The notes under the pieces were generated by a model. The model was not told the DNA's origin, ran no database searches, and worked only from the letters and a program-made list of their open reading frames with translations. 64,000 bases of DNA from Peronospora farinosa. Its lineage: Eukaryota; Oomycota; Peronosporomycetes; Peronosporales; Peronosporaceae. This document shows, piece by piece, positions 11,283-23,143 of the stretch (its first letter is position 1; each line of letters opens with the position of its first letter). The stretch is from positions 186,001 to 250,000 of the forward strand of contig CANTFK010000943.1 in NCBI GenBank assembly GCA_947646735.1. Direction: 5' to 3'. A program made the position numbers and the translations under genes.

Positions 11283-12467
11283 GGACGAGGAGGGGGTGAG
11301 AAAAATAGGGTAGGGGGCAGAGAGAGGGAGATCTCGTGCTTTGTTTTAGTCAAACGTTTAAGGCCTTTTTTCTGCGTTTTTATTCTCATTAAGATACAAT
11401 TGGATGAATATTAAACCAATCGATGTAGGATGTTGCTATCGTTCATTAATATCAGTACTTTGTTTTGGTGGATCTTGTTTATATAATTGGTCTCGGTTAC
11501 ATCGAAATGCTAGTTGAGTTATGTTCACTGTAACCTCGATATAATTATAGGTGCACCTCCATCTATAGCTTCCGATACGGTTCAATAACTGTGAGATTAT
11601 GAGAAAGACTGCGAAAAACCAGGATATTCTCGCAATTGGTTTGATCGAACAGCGAAACGTTGAGTATTGACCTTACATACACTGGAATAATTTCAGGGTT
11701 GAATCGATGCAGCACATCATGTTGTTGTGCTTCCACTCTTTTGTTGAGTCGTAACGTGTGAGGCACGAGATGATACAGTAAATATGGTCGCATTAGAAGC
11801 ATGGGAACGTCTCCCAATTCTCATGTTTCACGATGAGCTCATACGAAAGCTCGTCTTTGGCTATTGTCTCCTACTTCTTTTGTTGTGTTCCCAGAAAATA
11901 ATTGACAATACCACAGTGGTCATGTAGAGTGGCCTCAGCGACAAGTTCTCGTCTCCGACACGGTACCTCCATACGATCGTATGGCAAAGACTTTTAACAA
12001 GGTAGCACAGCTTACGTGTGGTTCCAGCTAGGTTCAGGATGGAGCGAAATTATTGATGCAACCTAGGAGCTTCCATCAGATGTCAAAGGTGCCAAGTACA
12101 AACGCAAGAAGCAACGATTGCTACATACTCTCGAGGAAATGAACTGAGTAAAACAGCAAGTAGTGGTCCATTGTATTTGAGTAGACAGCGTCCTGGTTTG
12201 TTGGCAAGATATATCGTAGTACAAAATTTACTAACCTTTTTGTTATTGTAATTCCAATTCCAATGTAAAAACAAAACCTAAAATTGCACTTGAGGCGTAG
12301 GATGTGCCCTTTATAAAAAAAATTCAATCAAAAATGTTTTGCTTAAGTTATGATATAGGATCTCTTAGGACCGCACAATTTACAAAACAGGGTAGATTAT
12401 ACTCTAACAACCCCATAACTCTAATTACGGCCTCCTTACTCTATTCATATCAATTTTACAGTTTAAT
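11283..12467. other. Divergent intergenic region
   Basis: 1.2 kb between the start codons of the GSK3 gene (-) and the helicase gene (+), so both promoters should lie here. No gene recognised. Confidence 0.45.
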
Positions 12468-15400
12468 ATGGAACAAGGGTTCGAGTTCCGCCGTGACCTC
12501 GAGCAGCTCGTCCATGACGGCGTCTTATCGTCTTGTCGTAAGGCTCAGCGTATTCGTTTTCGTCCAGGCGTTTTATCTCTTTCTTCGTCTGAACCTGCAG
12601 ACGTTCAATGGCAAGAACGGAGTAAAAAGAAGCTGGCAAAAGTGCTGCGTTCATTATGTGACGACTATGGAACGTCTCGGACGTTAAGTAGAGAAGCGCT
12701 TTTGTATACGAATTCATTGGAGGACGCATTGAGTTTCTTGGTGTTGCAACACACGAGTGACGAATTGCCATTGACGTTGCGGGCACAGCCGACGCAGGTA
12801 CCGAGTGCTCAAGAAGAGACGGACAAGGAATATGGCGAGTTAGTGGCGACAGTAAATGCTGTTATAAAGGGGACAGATGAAGTAGGACAGAAGGAAAAGA
12901 AGAAGGAGACAAAACCAGTGGGACAAAAGGAGACAAAAGACGTGGGACAGAAGGAGAAGGAGACAAAAGACGTGAGACAAAAGGAGACAAAAGACGTGGG
13001 ACAGAAGGAAAAACAGACGAAAGCGTTGTCGTGGACACAACAATATGTGCTGAATATGGCAGTACGAGAGGAAGAGCTCGCTCGACAAGAAGCACAAGTG
13101 ACACCCGAGATGAAAGAAGTGACAGAGCTCGAGAGACGGTACCATGAGCTAGTAGCGGCCTTGAATCGTTTAAAAGAACGGAAGAATAAGAAGAAACCAA
13201 AGAGTGGCGACAAGCAAAAGACACGTGAACTGAATGATAAAGTGCTGGATACTCGACGACAATTAGTAGCTCGTGGATGGAGAGATTTAATGCAACAGGA
13301 GAAAGACATGAAGAAGAACGATACGATGATGGAAAAGATGGAAAAGATAGAAAAGAAGGCAGAGGTTGCTGACGAGAGAGATGATTTGGTTACGGAAAAG
13401 ACAGAGACATTGTCTTTGTTGAATCTGGTGATAGAAGATGCTGATAGTGAATTGATGGCATTAGCTCATGGAACAACGGAAGAGAAAGAAGAGGTACAGG
13501 AGAAGGAGAATGTAGTGAAGGAGCATTTTTGTCCTGTTGTTCAAGCGCAAGATAACGAGAATGACGGTGACGGCGGCTTGTTTGGGCTCTTAGAGGAGGC
13601 TGAATTTACTGTGGTAAGTGCTGAGGAGATTAAGAAAAGTGCAGCAGTCGACACGGCAGCAATTATTGCGATCCAGGCAGCGGCTGACCTTGCAGTGTCA
13701 AAGGGTAAGAAGGGCAAAGGAAGCAAAAACAAGAAAGGTCGCAATATGCTGAAGGTCCAAGCGGCGGCGGCTCAAGCTGCTCAGGCTCAAGCTGTGGTGG
13801 CGGTGCCATGGACTGGAAAGTTGCCACGCGATCATTTGGAACAGCACTGCCGAAAAAATGGGCTACAAAAACCGCAATACAAGAAGTTGCCCCGTCCACC
13901 AGGCGGAGGACACTTGTATTCTGTAATTCTAGGCAACAAAAATTGTGGAAAAGAAGAGATCACTGTGAGAGATGCTCGTGATGCAGCTCAGGGTTTTGAT
14001 TCCATTGCAGATGCAAAGGATGCCGTATCTACAAGTGCATTATTTGAGCTAGTACCGGATCTGCCACTATATCGAGTGCTGCCTCGATTGTACCGTGACA
14101 TGTGGCAGCAGTGGACAAAGGAGCTTCAACAAAGTGAGGCAGCAGCGGCAGCCGCTGATCGGGATGAACACGACGAATTCCTAACCGAAATCTATAACGC
14201 TGTTCCCAAGGAGATTGCTGAAAAGTTGGCAGTCGTAGAGGTAGCAGAACCAGCTCTAAAGCACCCGTCTCGCAGTCTAAAGAAGGACGCTGAAGTTTGT
14301 GGCAGTACTTTGAAGGATTGGAGTGTCGATGACTGGGAAGCCGACTTATCTGATGAGGAGAATGCAAATGCAAACGAGTCTACATGTGATGATGTTACGG
14401 CGTCTATGGAAATAGAAGAAGAAAGTGAAAGTGACCGAAGTGCCGCATCGAAGCTGTCTTGCCAACTACGAGCGCAGTTGCAGAAACAAATGCGCTCAAG
14501 CGGGTACCGGTTCAAACTGAAGCAACGTGAGTCTCTGCCCATTGCATCGTTCAAGAAGCAAATTGTCGAGATGCTTTCCGACCGTGATGTGATCCTAATA
14601 TCCGGCGAAACTGGTTGTGGTAAAAGTACCCAGGTACCGCAGTTCTTGCTCGAGGACCTACTACTTTCTGAAGCAGGAGGCGCTCGCGGTCAAATTGTGT
14701 GTACTCAGCCTCGCCGACTTGCTGCTATTAGTCTGGCCGAACGAGTGTCTGAAGAGCTGGGTGAGTCAAACATGGGTACAGGTGACTCACTTACAGGCTT
14801 TCAAATCCGTCTTGAGACGCGCATGACTTGTCGTACACGTCTACTCTTTTGCACCACTGGTATCTTGCTGCGCAAAATGCAGGACCCACGCACGTTAGGC
14901 AAGGAGGTAAGCCATGTGATTGTAGATGAAGTGCATGAACGCGACCTCCAGAGCGACGTGCTGCTGGTCATGCTGCGTCAGTTCCTAGCAAAAGGCAACG
15001 CGGCAAGGCGCCGACAGTTTGGAGGCACGTTGCCACCGCTAAAAGTAATTCTTATGAGTGCTACGCTCAACGCTGCAAGCTTCCAGGAGTACTTTGGTGG
15101 AGCCACGGTATGCCCGATGATTGAAGTGCCTGGTCGAACCTTCCCCGTGGAGCAGTTTTATCTTGAAGATGTGCTTGAAAAGACCCAGTTTGTTGTGGAT
15201 GAGGAGTCCCCCGCTTACGTGCCAGTCTATGATAGCAGCTCGGACAGGCAGTCGACGCAAGTTACTATCTCAGGCCGCGGGGGTACGTCCCACACACAGC
15301 AGATCTCATGGACCACAACTTCCTTTTCCAAGATGACAGCAAAGGATCCACAAAAGTTGCTAGCTGAAAAGTACAGTGCGTCAACGCTGCTTGCTTTAGA

Positions 15401-17165
15401 GCGCATCGATCCTTCAGTTGTCAATTACGAGCTCATTCAAGCACTTTTGGAGCATATCACTACGGAAACGGATTTATTGTCATTGTCGGGAGAAGATGCT
15501 CAACGGAAGGGGAAAAGTGCGTCGGTGCTCGTGTTTCTTCCAGGTCTTCAGGAAATCACTACATTACTGGATATTCTTGAAGGCAGCCGACTACTACGTC
15601 ATGATCAGCATGGTCGCGAATTTGAGTTTCTGCCGCTTCACTCATCACTTTCAGCACAGGATCAGCAACTTATCTTTCGTCAGCGCCCAGGTGTTGTTCG
15701 GGTAATCGCAGCAACTAACATTGCAGAAACATCATTGACAATTGATGACGTTAAGGTTGTGATTGATACTGGACGCGTGAAGCAAATGAGCCATGATGCC
15801 CAGCGCCGTACAAATATGCTTGATGAGATTTGGGTAGCGCGTGCTAATGCTAAGCAGCGTGCTGGTCGTGCAGGTCGCACTAGTGGCGGCACGTGTTTTC
15901 GTCTTTTCCCGCAGTCGGTGTTTTATTCCGTCATGCTCGAGCAACCCGTGCCTGAGATCCGGCGTGCACCATTAACATCGCTCTGTTTACAGATAAAGAC
16001 GTTCGGTGTGGGAGAAAATGATCAGAAGGAAAGTTGTGGCGAGTTCCTCCGAACATGCTTAGACCCACCTGATGATGCCAGTATTTGTGATGCGCTGGAG
16101 GAACTTTTTGAAATTGGTGCACTGAACCGCGAGAACGAAGAACTTACAACATTAGGTGCACACTTGGCTAGACTTCCAGTCGATGTAAAAGTAGGTAAAC
16201 TACTTCTCCTTGGAGCGCTTTTCGGAGTCTTCGATACTGCAAGTACCTGTGCCGCTGTGCTGGAGACGAAATCACCTTTTGTCGCTCCGTTCGGTCGACA
16301 AACCGAAATGAAGCAGGCTCGTCAGAAATTTGCTGTTGGTGCCAGTGATTTGCTCACAGATGTGAACGCTTTCGATGCCTGGCGCTACGTTGTTCAACAT
16401 AGCAAAACTAGCGGAGTGACCGAGAAGAGCTTTTGCCACGACAATTTTCTAAGCCACCGAGCGTTGCGTGAGCTGAGCAAGCTCAAACGTCAGTTTCGAT
16501 GGCTTGTGGCACAGCTTGGTTTCTTGCCGCCATCTGATCCTGCAGAAGATGAGCGGATGACACTCCAGCAGTTGGCGACGATATCAGCTGTCCTCTATGC
16601 TGGTCTAGCCCCCAATCTGGTCCATGCCGAGCCGCCGATGGCGCATGGTCCAAAGCGTGCAGTATTACGCGAACGTGACCACTCCATTGTTGTAGTGCAT
16701 CCAGGCTCGGTCAACTACAAAGTGGCTGCTTTCCATGCAAGCAACTTTCTCACATATGCAGTAAAGCTGCACACGTCGCAGGTGTATCTTCCGTCGTCCA
16801 GCCTTGTGCTACCCTTGGCCATTTGTCTGTTTAGTCATGGATTAGAGCTACTCCCACAACTGCGGCGAAAGGACAAGGATGGCAATGAGACAATTGCCTT
16901 GCGGGTGAATGACTGGGTAGTATTTCACACATCCTTCCGCTCGTCTGTTTTGTTGCAGGAATTGCGCGATGCGGTTCTCCAACTCGTTGATGTCAGCCTT
17001 CAAGCACCACCGTATGCACGCGGTGCCAATGTTGAATCGAAGGTGAAGAAAAGAGAGCGGGAGGAACTAGTTGACGTGTTGCGCGTGCTCTTCCTCGCTG
17101 AATACGAAGAGCGTGACCCGAACAAATGCTTGTCTAGCCACTTGTGCGCTAGACAGCATAAATAG
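12468..17165 (+). CDS. DExH-box RNA helicase, DHX29/DHX57-like
   Basis: Single-exon protein of 1565 aa. Helicase motifs are intact: motif I GETGCGKST (~712), DEVHERD (~820), motif III SATLNA, and motif VI QRAGRAGR (~1131), followed by HA2/winged-helix and OB-fold regions. DEVH rather than DEAH, together with a conserved block ahead of the core ending in YRVLPRLYRDMWQQW, places it with DHX29/DHX57. DHX29 remodels the 43S ribosome for scanning of structured 5' leaders, so a role in translation initiation is an inference. The N-terminal ~400 residues are highly charged and contain repeats of the type VGQKETK (residues ~145-190) and coiled-coil stretches. No CCCH finger or RWD domain was recognised, which favours DHX29 over DHX57. 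Confidence 0.92.
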   Translation: MEQGFEFRRDLEQLVHDGVLSSCRKAQRIRFRPGVLSLSSSEPADVQWQERSKKKLAKVLRSLCDDYGTSRTLSREALLYTNSLEDALSFLVLQHTSDELPLTLRAQPTQVPSAQEETDKEYGELVATVNAVIKGTDEVGQKEKKKETKPVGQKETKDVGQKEKETKDVRQKETKDVGQKEKQTKALSWTQQYVLNMAVREEELARQEAQVTPEMKEVTELERRYHELVAALNRLKERKNKKKPKSGDKQKTRELNDKVLDTRRQLVARGWRDLMQQEKDMKKNDTMMEKMEKIEKKAEVADERDDLVTEKTETLSLLNLVIEDADSELMALAHGTTEEKEEVQEKENVVKEHFCPVVQAQDNENDGDGGLFGLLEEAEFTVVSAEEIKKSAAVDTAAIIAIQAAADLAVSKGKKGKGSKNKKGRNMLKVQAAAAQAAQAQAVVAVPWTGKLPRDHLEQHCRKNGLQKPQYKKLPRPPGGGHLYSVILGNKNCGKEEITVRDARDAAQGFDSIADAKDAVSTSALFELVPDLPLYRVLPRLYRDMWQQWTKELQQSEAAAAAADRDEHDEFLTEIYNAVPKEIAEKLAVVEVAEPALKHPSRSLKKDAEVCGSTLKDWSVDDWEADLSDEENANANESTCDDVTASMEIEEESESDRSAASKLSCQLRAQLQKQMRSSGYRFKLKQRESLPIASFKKQIVEMLSDRDVILISGETGCGKSTQVPQFLLEDLLLSEAGGARGQIVCTQPRRLAAISLAERVSEELGESNMGTGDSLTGFQIRLETRMTCRTRLLFCTTGILLRKMQDPRTLGKEVSHVIVDEVHERDLQSDVLLVMLRQFLAKGNAARRRQFGGTLPPLKVILMSATLNAASFQEYFGGATVCPMIEVPGRTFPVEQFYLEDVLEKTQFVVDEESPAYVPVYDSSSDRQSTQVTISGRGGTSHTQQISWTTTSFSKMTAKDPQKLLAEKYSASTLLALERIDPSVVNYELIQALLEHITTETDLLSLSGEDAQRKGKSASVLVFLPGLQEITTLLDILEGSRLLRHDQHGREFEFLPLHSSLSAQDQQLIFRQRPGVVRVIAATNIAETSLTIDDVKVVIDTGRVKQMSHDAQRRTNMLDEIWVARANAKQRAGRAGRTSGGTCFRLFPQSVFYSVMLEQPVPEIRRAPLTSLCLQIKTFGVGENDQKESCGEFLRTCLDPPDDASICDALEELFEIGALNRENEELTTLGAHLARLPVDVKVGKLLLLGALFGVFDTASTCAAVLETKSPFVAPFGRQTEMKQARQKFAVGASDLLTDVNAFDAWRYVVQHSKTSGVTEKSFCHDNFLSHRALRELSKLKRQFRWLVAQLGFLPPSDPAEDERMTLQQLATISAVLYAGLAPNLVHAEPPMAHGPKRAVLRERDHSIVVVHPGSVNYKVAAFHASNFLTYAVKLHTSQVYLPSSSLVLPLAICLFSHGLELLPQLRRKDKDGNETIALRVNDWVVFHTSFRSSVLLQELRDAVLQLVDVSLQAPPYARGANVESKVKKREREELVDVLRVLFLAEYEERDPNKCLSSHLCARQHK

Positions 17166-17885
17166 AAGACATTCATTGCGGAAGATGCTGATTGACTGCC
17201 ACCCGACTTGAGAATCCCTTCCGTTGAGCGAGAATGCCATTTGAATGCAGCTTCGTGGTTTTCTCAGAGCAGCTACATCGCCTGGAGCTGAACTTCTAGC
17301 ATGATAAGGGTCCGACCACCAAATTTTTTTTGTCCACAGGCAGTGACTCAGGTAGTACCAGCACGTTGAGACGGCATTCGTCCTAAATGCTGCCCCTGTG
17401 CTATGCAAGCTAAACGACATTTTCCCAGCTTTGTTCTGTTGATGTTTGACCGCGGCAGTGTCTCGGGTAGGGCAGACCAGGCGAGTGCGACAAATTGATA
17501 CAATCTGAAACAAGTGGTGGTGGAGTCTGCAATGCTGGTACGATGTTAAATGTCGCCTTCTCTGTAAATGTATTCGGGAAATCCGTGTTGGCGTTGTTGA
17601 TGCGGTTACTGGTATGACAAGACGGTCTTGATAGCATCCACATTCCGCTGTAAGAGCTTGGTTTTACGAGCCACATGAGTGATGTGAAAGGGAAGACGCA
17701 ACCATGGAAAAGCTCGTATCGATCAGTACCTCAATTACTGATTAGAAACGAACCATACCTACATAGTCACCACTATGCATGCATGGAAAGTAACACAGCT
17801 AGGCACGAATGCACGCATCCATCCATCCATCCATCCATCCGCCCGTACTACAACTGCAGGTACAGACAGACGAAAGGACGTCGAA
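17166..17885. other. Intergenic with CATC microsatellite
   Basis: 720 bp between the convergent helicase and PWWP genes. It contains a (CATC)n tract of about six units at 17816-17840. No gene supported. Confidence 0.5.
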
Positions 17886-19060
17886 TTAACCTTTAACGCG
17901 TCGAGGTCGGGTATTGCGGCTGGCGGGCAACGCTTCCACTGCATCGCGCTTGTTTCGACGGCTGATTTGTCGTCCTGGAGCTGTCTCTTCTTTTCCGTCA
18001 CTAATCTCCTTAAACGCATCAGCTTCCGGCTCCTCTTTCTTTTCTTCGCTCTCCTCCTCATCTAGACAAATTTCAACACAAGACACACATCTCCCATCAA
18101 CCACTATTCCACCTCTTTATCAGATCTAACAGAACACAAAAAAAAAAAATCGAGCCACGAACCGTTAGATTGTGCCTGCTTCCCAGCCTTCTTTCCATCC
18201 TTTTTCGGGGGCCGACCGCGTCTCTTCCCCGTCACCACCGGTGCCGTCGTCGAGTAGCCATACAATTCATGATAGCGACCACTAAAGTCTTTGTAAAGGT
18301 GAAACCATTGCTCCAAAGAGCATTCCTTCTTCTTTTCTTCAATAGGCTCTGCAAATTTACTAGAGTATTCAATAGGAAGAGTTCCGACACCCGCAAACAG
18401 CAATGGTGACGTGCCTGCCTTGGCACGTTGCGTGCCTTCCACAAACATTGAAAAGTTTTTGCCAATGTTCTTGGACGCCCGTTCTTCAAAATTATCTCGA
18501 AACGATGCCACATTCTTTTTTTGTATCCAACAACGTGATCGTTTCGCTTCTTTAAACGAATCGTAAAACTCGACAAGAAGTTTCGTCTCTTCTTCAAGAC
18601 CTTGAGCAGCTACAGCTGTAGTAGGTGCACGTAGAATCACCTACAACAAATAATACGAACCCAAAAGTTAATACAATTGGAGACCTAATAGCAAGAATAT
18701 AACTGTCAAATCACATACAAAGGCAGGCCACCAGGGCCACTTGGGAAGCTTAGCCCAGCACTTTTTCACGATTGTATACGTGTGCAATGGAGCGAGACGC
18801 TCTTTATTGACACCAATCCACTGATTATAATCATCATCCCAACCATCGTATTTGATCTCGACCTTATCCAGATTTTCCTCTTTACCCACGTCCACAATGA
18901 CACCCGTATTCCAAATACCTTCGTCATCCAATACGTCTGTCAATAGAGAGAGAGAGAAAGAATAGGAAGAATGGATAGAAAGAGAGAAAGAAAGAGAGGG
19001 GGAAATGACATACTACGCACCTACACGGAGCCCAATCTCAAGTGGCATTTCAGTTTCCAT
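17886..19060 (-). CDS. Tudor-like and PWWP domain chromatin protein
   Basis: Four exons (19021-19060, 18719-18936, 18163-18640, 17886-18061) give 912 nt, or 303 aa, in phase. Residues ~17-65 form a Tudor/chromo-barrel-like module (VEIKYDGWDDDYNQWI). A PWWP domain then starts at CWAKLPKWPWWPAFV and is split by the exon 2/3 junction. These domains read methylated histone tails and bind DNA, so a nuclear chromatin role is expected. An AT-hook-like motif KRRGRPPKKDGKK is near residue 230. The acidic then basic C-terminal tail (RRNKRD, RPRRVKG) fits nuclear import. The donor of intron 3 (GTTCGT) is weak. A poly-A stretch follows it. The specific orthologue is not recognised. Confidence 0.85.
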
Positions 19061-21399
19061 GACTTCTTTTTTTTGCTACTACCAAGTCTTGTCGTTTAAG
19101 ATGCGTCAAGTCAGTGTATACTAGAATCAAGTGGCTGTCTTGGAATGACTGGACAGGGACAATCTTGATAGATTCAATGTCTTCCTGTTACAGTAACACC
19201 AAAGACTGGTTCTTAGAGTGTCTTGTAAAATCCGAGATACATTGTACCGTTAGCTTTGAGGCTAATGCATGGAATTCATTGTCCAACTCAGACAATGTTG
19301 AGTACCTTATTGGTTTCTCCTAGTTCATGTTCATCTGTCGATACGAAGCAAGAGCTTTGGTCGGATCCTAGTCGTTCTGCACGCCATTGTGCTCTTTTAT
19401 TCTATCGAAAACCAGTGGCAATGATCTCGTTAAGTAAAAATCTTTGACGCCGGAAAGCGTTGTTATCGCTCCGCAAGGACTCACTTGAGCCTATAGATAC
19501 ATTATTTTACCTACTTCTTCGATCTGCAGAGTCAATTGGGTCGTGCGCTGTTACTAGCTGCGTAGAGTCACTTGATGGAAAGAATTGTACTTCCGTTCCA
19601 TGCTTTCATACATCGAGTTGCAGCTTGCATCATTATAGCGATCACATTGCGAGAAAGGTACGCACTACGAACCACTAGCAGTGACAAATCCTACACCAGC
19701 GAATGAAGATGCTTGCGAAGGTGCGCAGGAGAAGACATGACGTCAGAAGACGTTTGTTTTCGGTTCTATCGGTCTCAGTTTTGCCATCTAAATAAGCGCC
19801 TATTGAGTAACTTGACCCAGCAATCGTTTGATCTGAAGACATTTCTTACCCTGTGTTGGATGCCAATCATTCCATAGCTTTAGGCCTTAAATACGGTTAT
19901 TCTCGATGAAGTTCATGTCGGGCAAAGTCAGTATCAAGACGCAAAGAGATAGCAAGTGGTTGGCTTGTAAAATCCAGCTGCTAAATGTACTGAAGAATAA
20001 TGCTAGAGCTCTGCCCAAAGATATTTGTATGGAATTGCTCTATAAACACGCGTTTAGGGCTGGTCACTATGTGCTTGCTTAGACTTATACATGCACTTGA
20101 AACGTACGTCATTAGTAAAATGTTATATATCAGCGGTGTTATTGCCCATACTGCAAGAGGTGTCAACAAACAGACAATCATATCAAGAATATCGCATTTG
20201 GTTGAGCCACTACTGTCAATTAACTTGATACATATCCAGCTCATTTCCTGCCACAGCAACTGCTAATCCATATTCTCGGCTTCTTATCATCCACCAACAA
20301 GTCGCAGAAGGCTGCGGTATATTGCTAGATGGACGTGAGATGACAAAGTAGTAAAGCTAGAACCTTGAACTTGAACTGTAACAATCCTCATCAGGTACGT
20401 GTGACTGGATCTCAAGCTTCAGCGGTAATAACAACCGTACACGGATCCTGCCCGTCTACTTTTGGGTCATAATCAGGCGATTGAACTTGCGATGCGCACG
20501 TTCGACCAGCGAAGGGTTCAGTGGTCAACGAGTTCGTTGACGTGGAGCCTCATTGAAGGCTCCTCGATGGCGACTTTTAGCACAAAATTGACTTGAACGA
20601 ACCGGCACATGTGCTTCGCCAATGAAAGTCCTATCAGATCACGTCGTCTATACGCAGGCGAGCCAAATTCGGCGAGGGTTGGCCTTTTTGATGTGTGGTT
20701 GTCACAGACTAGCACGTGCGTTGGTTGGCTCTTCTTGCTATCTTAGAGGTCGCGTCGCGGACTTGCGGACGTTGCTCCGATTTGCTCGTAACTGCGGTGC
20801 GCGTTCGTCGGCGTTTATTCGATCCAGCACGATTCGGAATGCGGTACACGCTTCAGTGCGACAATTGACAAGGCTGATTTACAATTGACTTGAAGTTTGT
20901 ATGTACATGCGTCTAACGTAAGGAATGGGAATGTTTTTTATATATATATATAGTTTTACCATCAGTGTCTCACTGAATATCTGAACTTTCAGTACAGTCC
21001 AGTGACCGACTTCGATTTAGACTGAAATATATAACAGTGCTTTGTGGCTGTCGTCTCGAATTATCGGGATTCCAACATATTCGTCATATACTCTGGAATA
21101 AGAATCGTGACTGTTAGATACTTAGCGTGTCCTTTTGCAGAGCGCCGATGACCAATCGCTGCTCGTGATCGACGCCATACCGCCTGTTTGCAGTCACTTT
21201 TCATCCAATTACACTTCCCCGTATCTTTGACCACATTCAGATATCAATCGGATTGGTTCGTGTCACGAGAATATTGGCCAATTGTATAGCACCTGAAAAT
21301 ACTACTGGCGCGAGCGATAGACAGGCAGGATGATGGCCGGTGCTCGTGGTAGTCGCTCGTGCATTATCGAATCTGCCACAAGCAAAGCAAACGAACACC
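19061..21399. other. Gene-free stretch
   Basis: 2.3 kb with only short, domainless frames. It includes a (TA)n tract at about 20940-20952. No RNA gene or mobile-element signature was recognised. Confidence 0.45.
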
Positions 21400-21906
21400 A
21401 TGCAAGACTTGTACGAACGGATGACCACATTGCAGCACCAAAGTCCTGCTTCTTCGTACGCCGAGACCGAGTGCACAGACTCAGACATCGACTCGAACGA
21501 CTGTCACGACGCCAAGCGCAAGTTTTTAGCCAGAGACGCCCAACGTATATGGGTACGCACTGCACCTATCAGCATTCCGTCCAGGGATCACCAGCAGCTG
21601 CACTCGTACCGGTGCGAGAGCCTTTTCGAGAGCACGGACTTGTCCTATCACGCTGACATGCGTCTATTGCACGCCGGTCGCTGCCATTACGCAGACGAAG
21701 ATGACGATGATGAGCTGCCTGAAGCCGAGCTAGAAGAAGATGACTCGGCTCTTTTTGGTAATTTGGCCTTCTTCCGCTCGCAATACGGCGTCTCGCAGAC
21801 CTGCATGGTCAAGCGTAACGCGTGTACATACAAATCCATTGCTGCCCCCGCCTCTCCTACGGGCGTAGACGATCGTGACGAAGACATCTTTGCTATGGAG
21901 CTTTAA
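21400..21906 (+). CDS. Small acidic protein of unknown function (A)
   Basis: 168 aa from the ATG at 21400; the frame is open upstream but without a better ATG. There is no signal peptide or membrane segment. It has a Ser/Thr/Asp-rich N-terminus (ECTDSDIDSND), a short segment APISIPSRDHQQLHSYRC, a strongly acidic run (ADEDDDDELPEAELEEDDS), and ends in DEDIFAMEL. Gene 22688-23143, 0.8 kb downstream on the same strand, has the same layout (acidic Ser/Asp-rich part, a PILIPSQTH-like segment, a terminal FDLEL). The two may therefore be diverged tandem paralogues. Function unknown. The acidic tails are compatible with a nuclear or regulatory protein, which is inference. Confidence 0.6.
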   Translation: MQDLYERMTTLQHQSPASSYAETECTDSDIDSNDCHDAKRKFLARDAQRIWVRTAPISIPSRDHQQLHSYRCESLFESTDLSYHADMRLLHAGRCHYADEDDDDELPEAELEEDDSALFGNLAFFRSQYGVSQTCMVKRNACTYKSIAAPASPTGVDDRDEDIFAMEL

Positions 21907-22687
21907 GCTGCGTCTGCATTGTAGCCATAGTATTTAATTACCCGTGGGTATCATCGGGCTTGTAAGGCGACAACAAAGTCATAACTTATCCTTTAACAAA
22001 TATGATGTTCTATACGTCCACCTATCGTTGTCTCGTTGTACAGTCGTGATGATGTCACTTATCGCTCGCTCGCTCGCTCGTCGTCGGATAAAGTGACACA
22101 CCGCAGACAAGGCAAGCAGCGTGCGTATTGCCATAGCCATCCTCCCTCCCTTTCGCTGCATGTGAAAGTGAGCAGTTGCAGTTTAGTTGCAGTTGTCTCC
22201 TGTGAAAAACGATAGCAATATCAAGGTGGCACAATTCTGTACCACTTGGATCTCGAATCGTTTGATAACAGACTGTCGCCAGACTTGGGCGACATCACCA
22301 AGCCCCAGTCTGAACATGCGAACGAGCGTTATAATGATCCAGCCCGCGCTTGTGACGCGATTGGGATTCCTTTTACCTTGAACAGCATCCCAACGCAGAT
22401 TCGTGGCTCGGTTATGGACGCGGCTAGGCTCTCCTTTTGGACAAATGAGCAAACAGAGCCTGCGCTTGCCACGATCTTTCAGCCAATCGAAAACTATGTC
22501 CTGTCAACGTTTAATGCTGTCATCCACACCATTGTAAACCGGCGATCCAACTGCAACCGCAACGGACGCCTCATTCTACAATTGTCAACAAACCGATCAC
22601 ATCTTTTAGCCACTGGTCAACGGTCTATTGTACCATTCATTACCCAGCGTTTCAGTCTTCAGCAACCCAGTTAGTAACAACAACACC
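21907..22687. other. Spacer between two small acidic genes
   Basis: 780 bp. A frame at 22246-22674 is open for 142 codons but starts without ATG and has no domain, so it is not called. A tetranucleotide tract (GCTC)n lies near 22064-22080. Confidence 0.4.
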
Positions 22688-23143
22688 ATGCATCCAATAC
22701 AGACACAGAGTCTGCCCACGTGGGCGCCTTCTCGTAGCAGTGGGATTTATAAACCCACTGCCTTTGACGACGAGGATCCACTGTACCTATCAGGCGAAGA
22801 AACTGACTGTGAATCGGAACGTGGAAGCGACACGCTGAGCCGTGACGACGAGCAGCTCATGGCGTGCTTCGTTAATCTCCAGCGTGGGCGTGCTCGCAAA
22901 CAGGTTTTGTGTCCAGTGGCGCGTCCTGCTGAGACTTGTACGTCACCTATCTTGATTCCCTCGCAGACGCACAAGTATGTGGCAAAGTCTACCAAGCGGT
23001 GGTTGTGGGACGACGATGACGAGGAGAACGAAGACTGTGACCAGTGCCCGTGCTGCAATAACCAGAACGGAACTGCTGACGAGCTCACTACCGAGACAAG
23101 GGGTGTGGCTGCTAGTGAACTTCTTTTTGACTTGGAGCTCTAG
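22688..23143 (+). CDS. Small acidic protein of unknown function (B)
   Basis: 151 aa from the ATG at 22688. It contains an acidic Ser/Glu stretch (SGEETDCESERGSD), a central segment SPILIPSQTHKYVAKSTKRW, an acidic run WDDDDEENEDCDQ followed by a CPCC cluster, and a C-terminus ELLFDLEL. There is no signal peptide or transmembrane helix. The order of features matches the upstream gene at 21400-21906, so a tandem pair is plausible although identity is low. The terminal hydrophobic/acidic motif resembles short co-regulator docking peptides, but that is a guess. I do not recognise a family. Confidence 0.6.
   Translation: MHPIQTQSLPTWAPSRSSGIYKPTAFDDEDPLYLSGEETDCESERGSDTLSRDDEQLMACFVNLQRGRARKQVLCPVARPAETCTSPILIPSQTHKYVAKSTKRWLWDDDDEENEDCDQCPCCNNQNGTADELTTETRGVAASELLFDLEL

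Noticed and set aside
12809..13309. Long antisense frames (Cys/Ser/Phe-rich) in the helicase 5' part
   Set aside because: They mirror the Lys/Glu-rich repeat coding of the helicase; composition is explained by the opposite strand.
22246..22674. 142-codon open frame upstream of an acidic gene
   Set aside because: No ATG near its start, no domain, no splice connection to the next gene.
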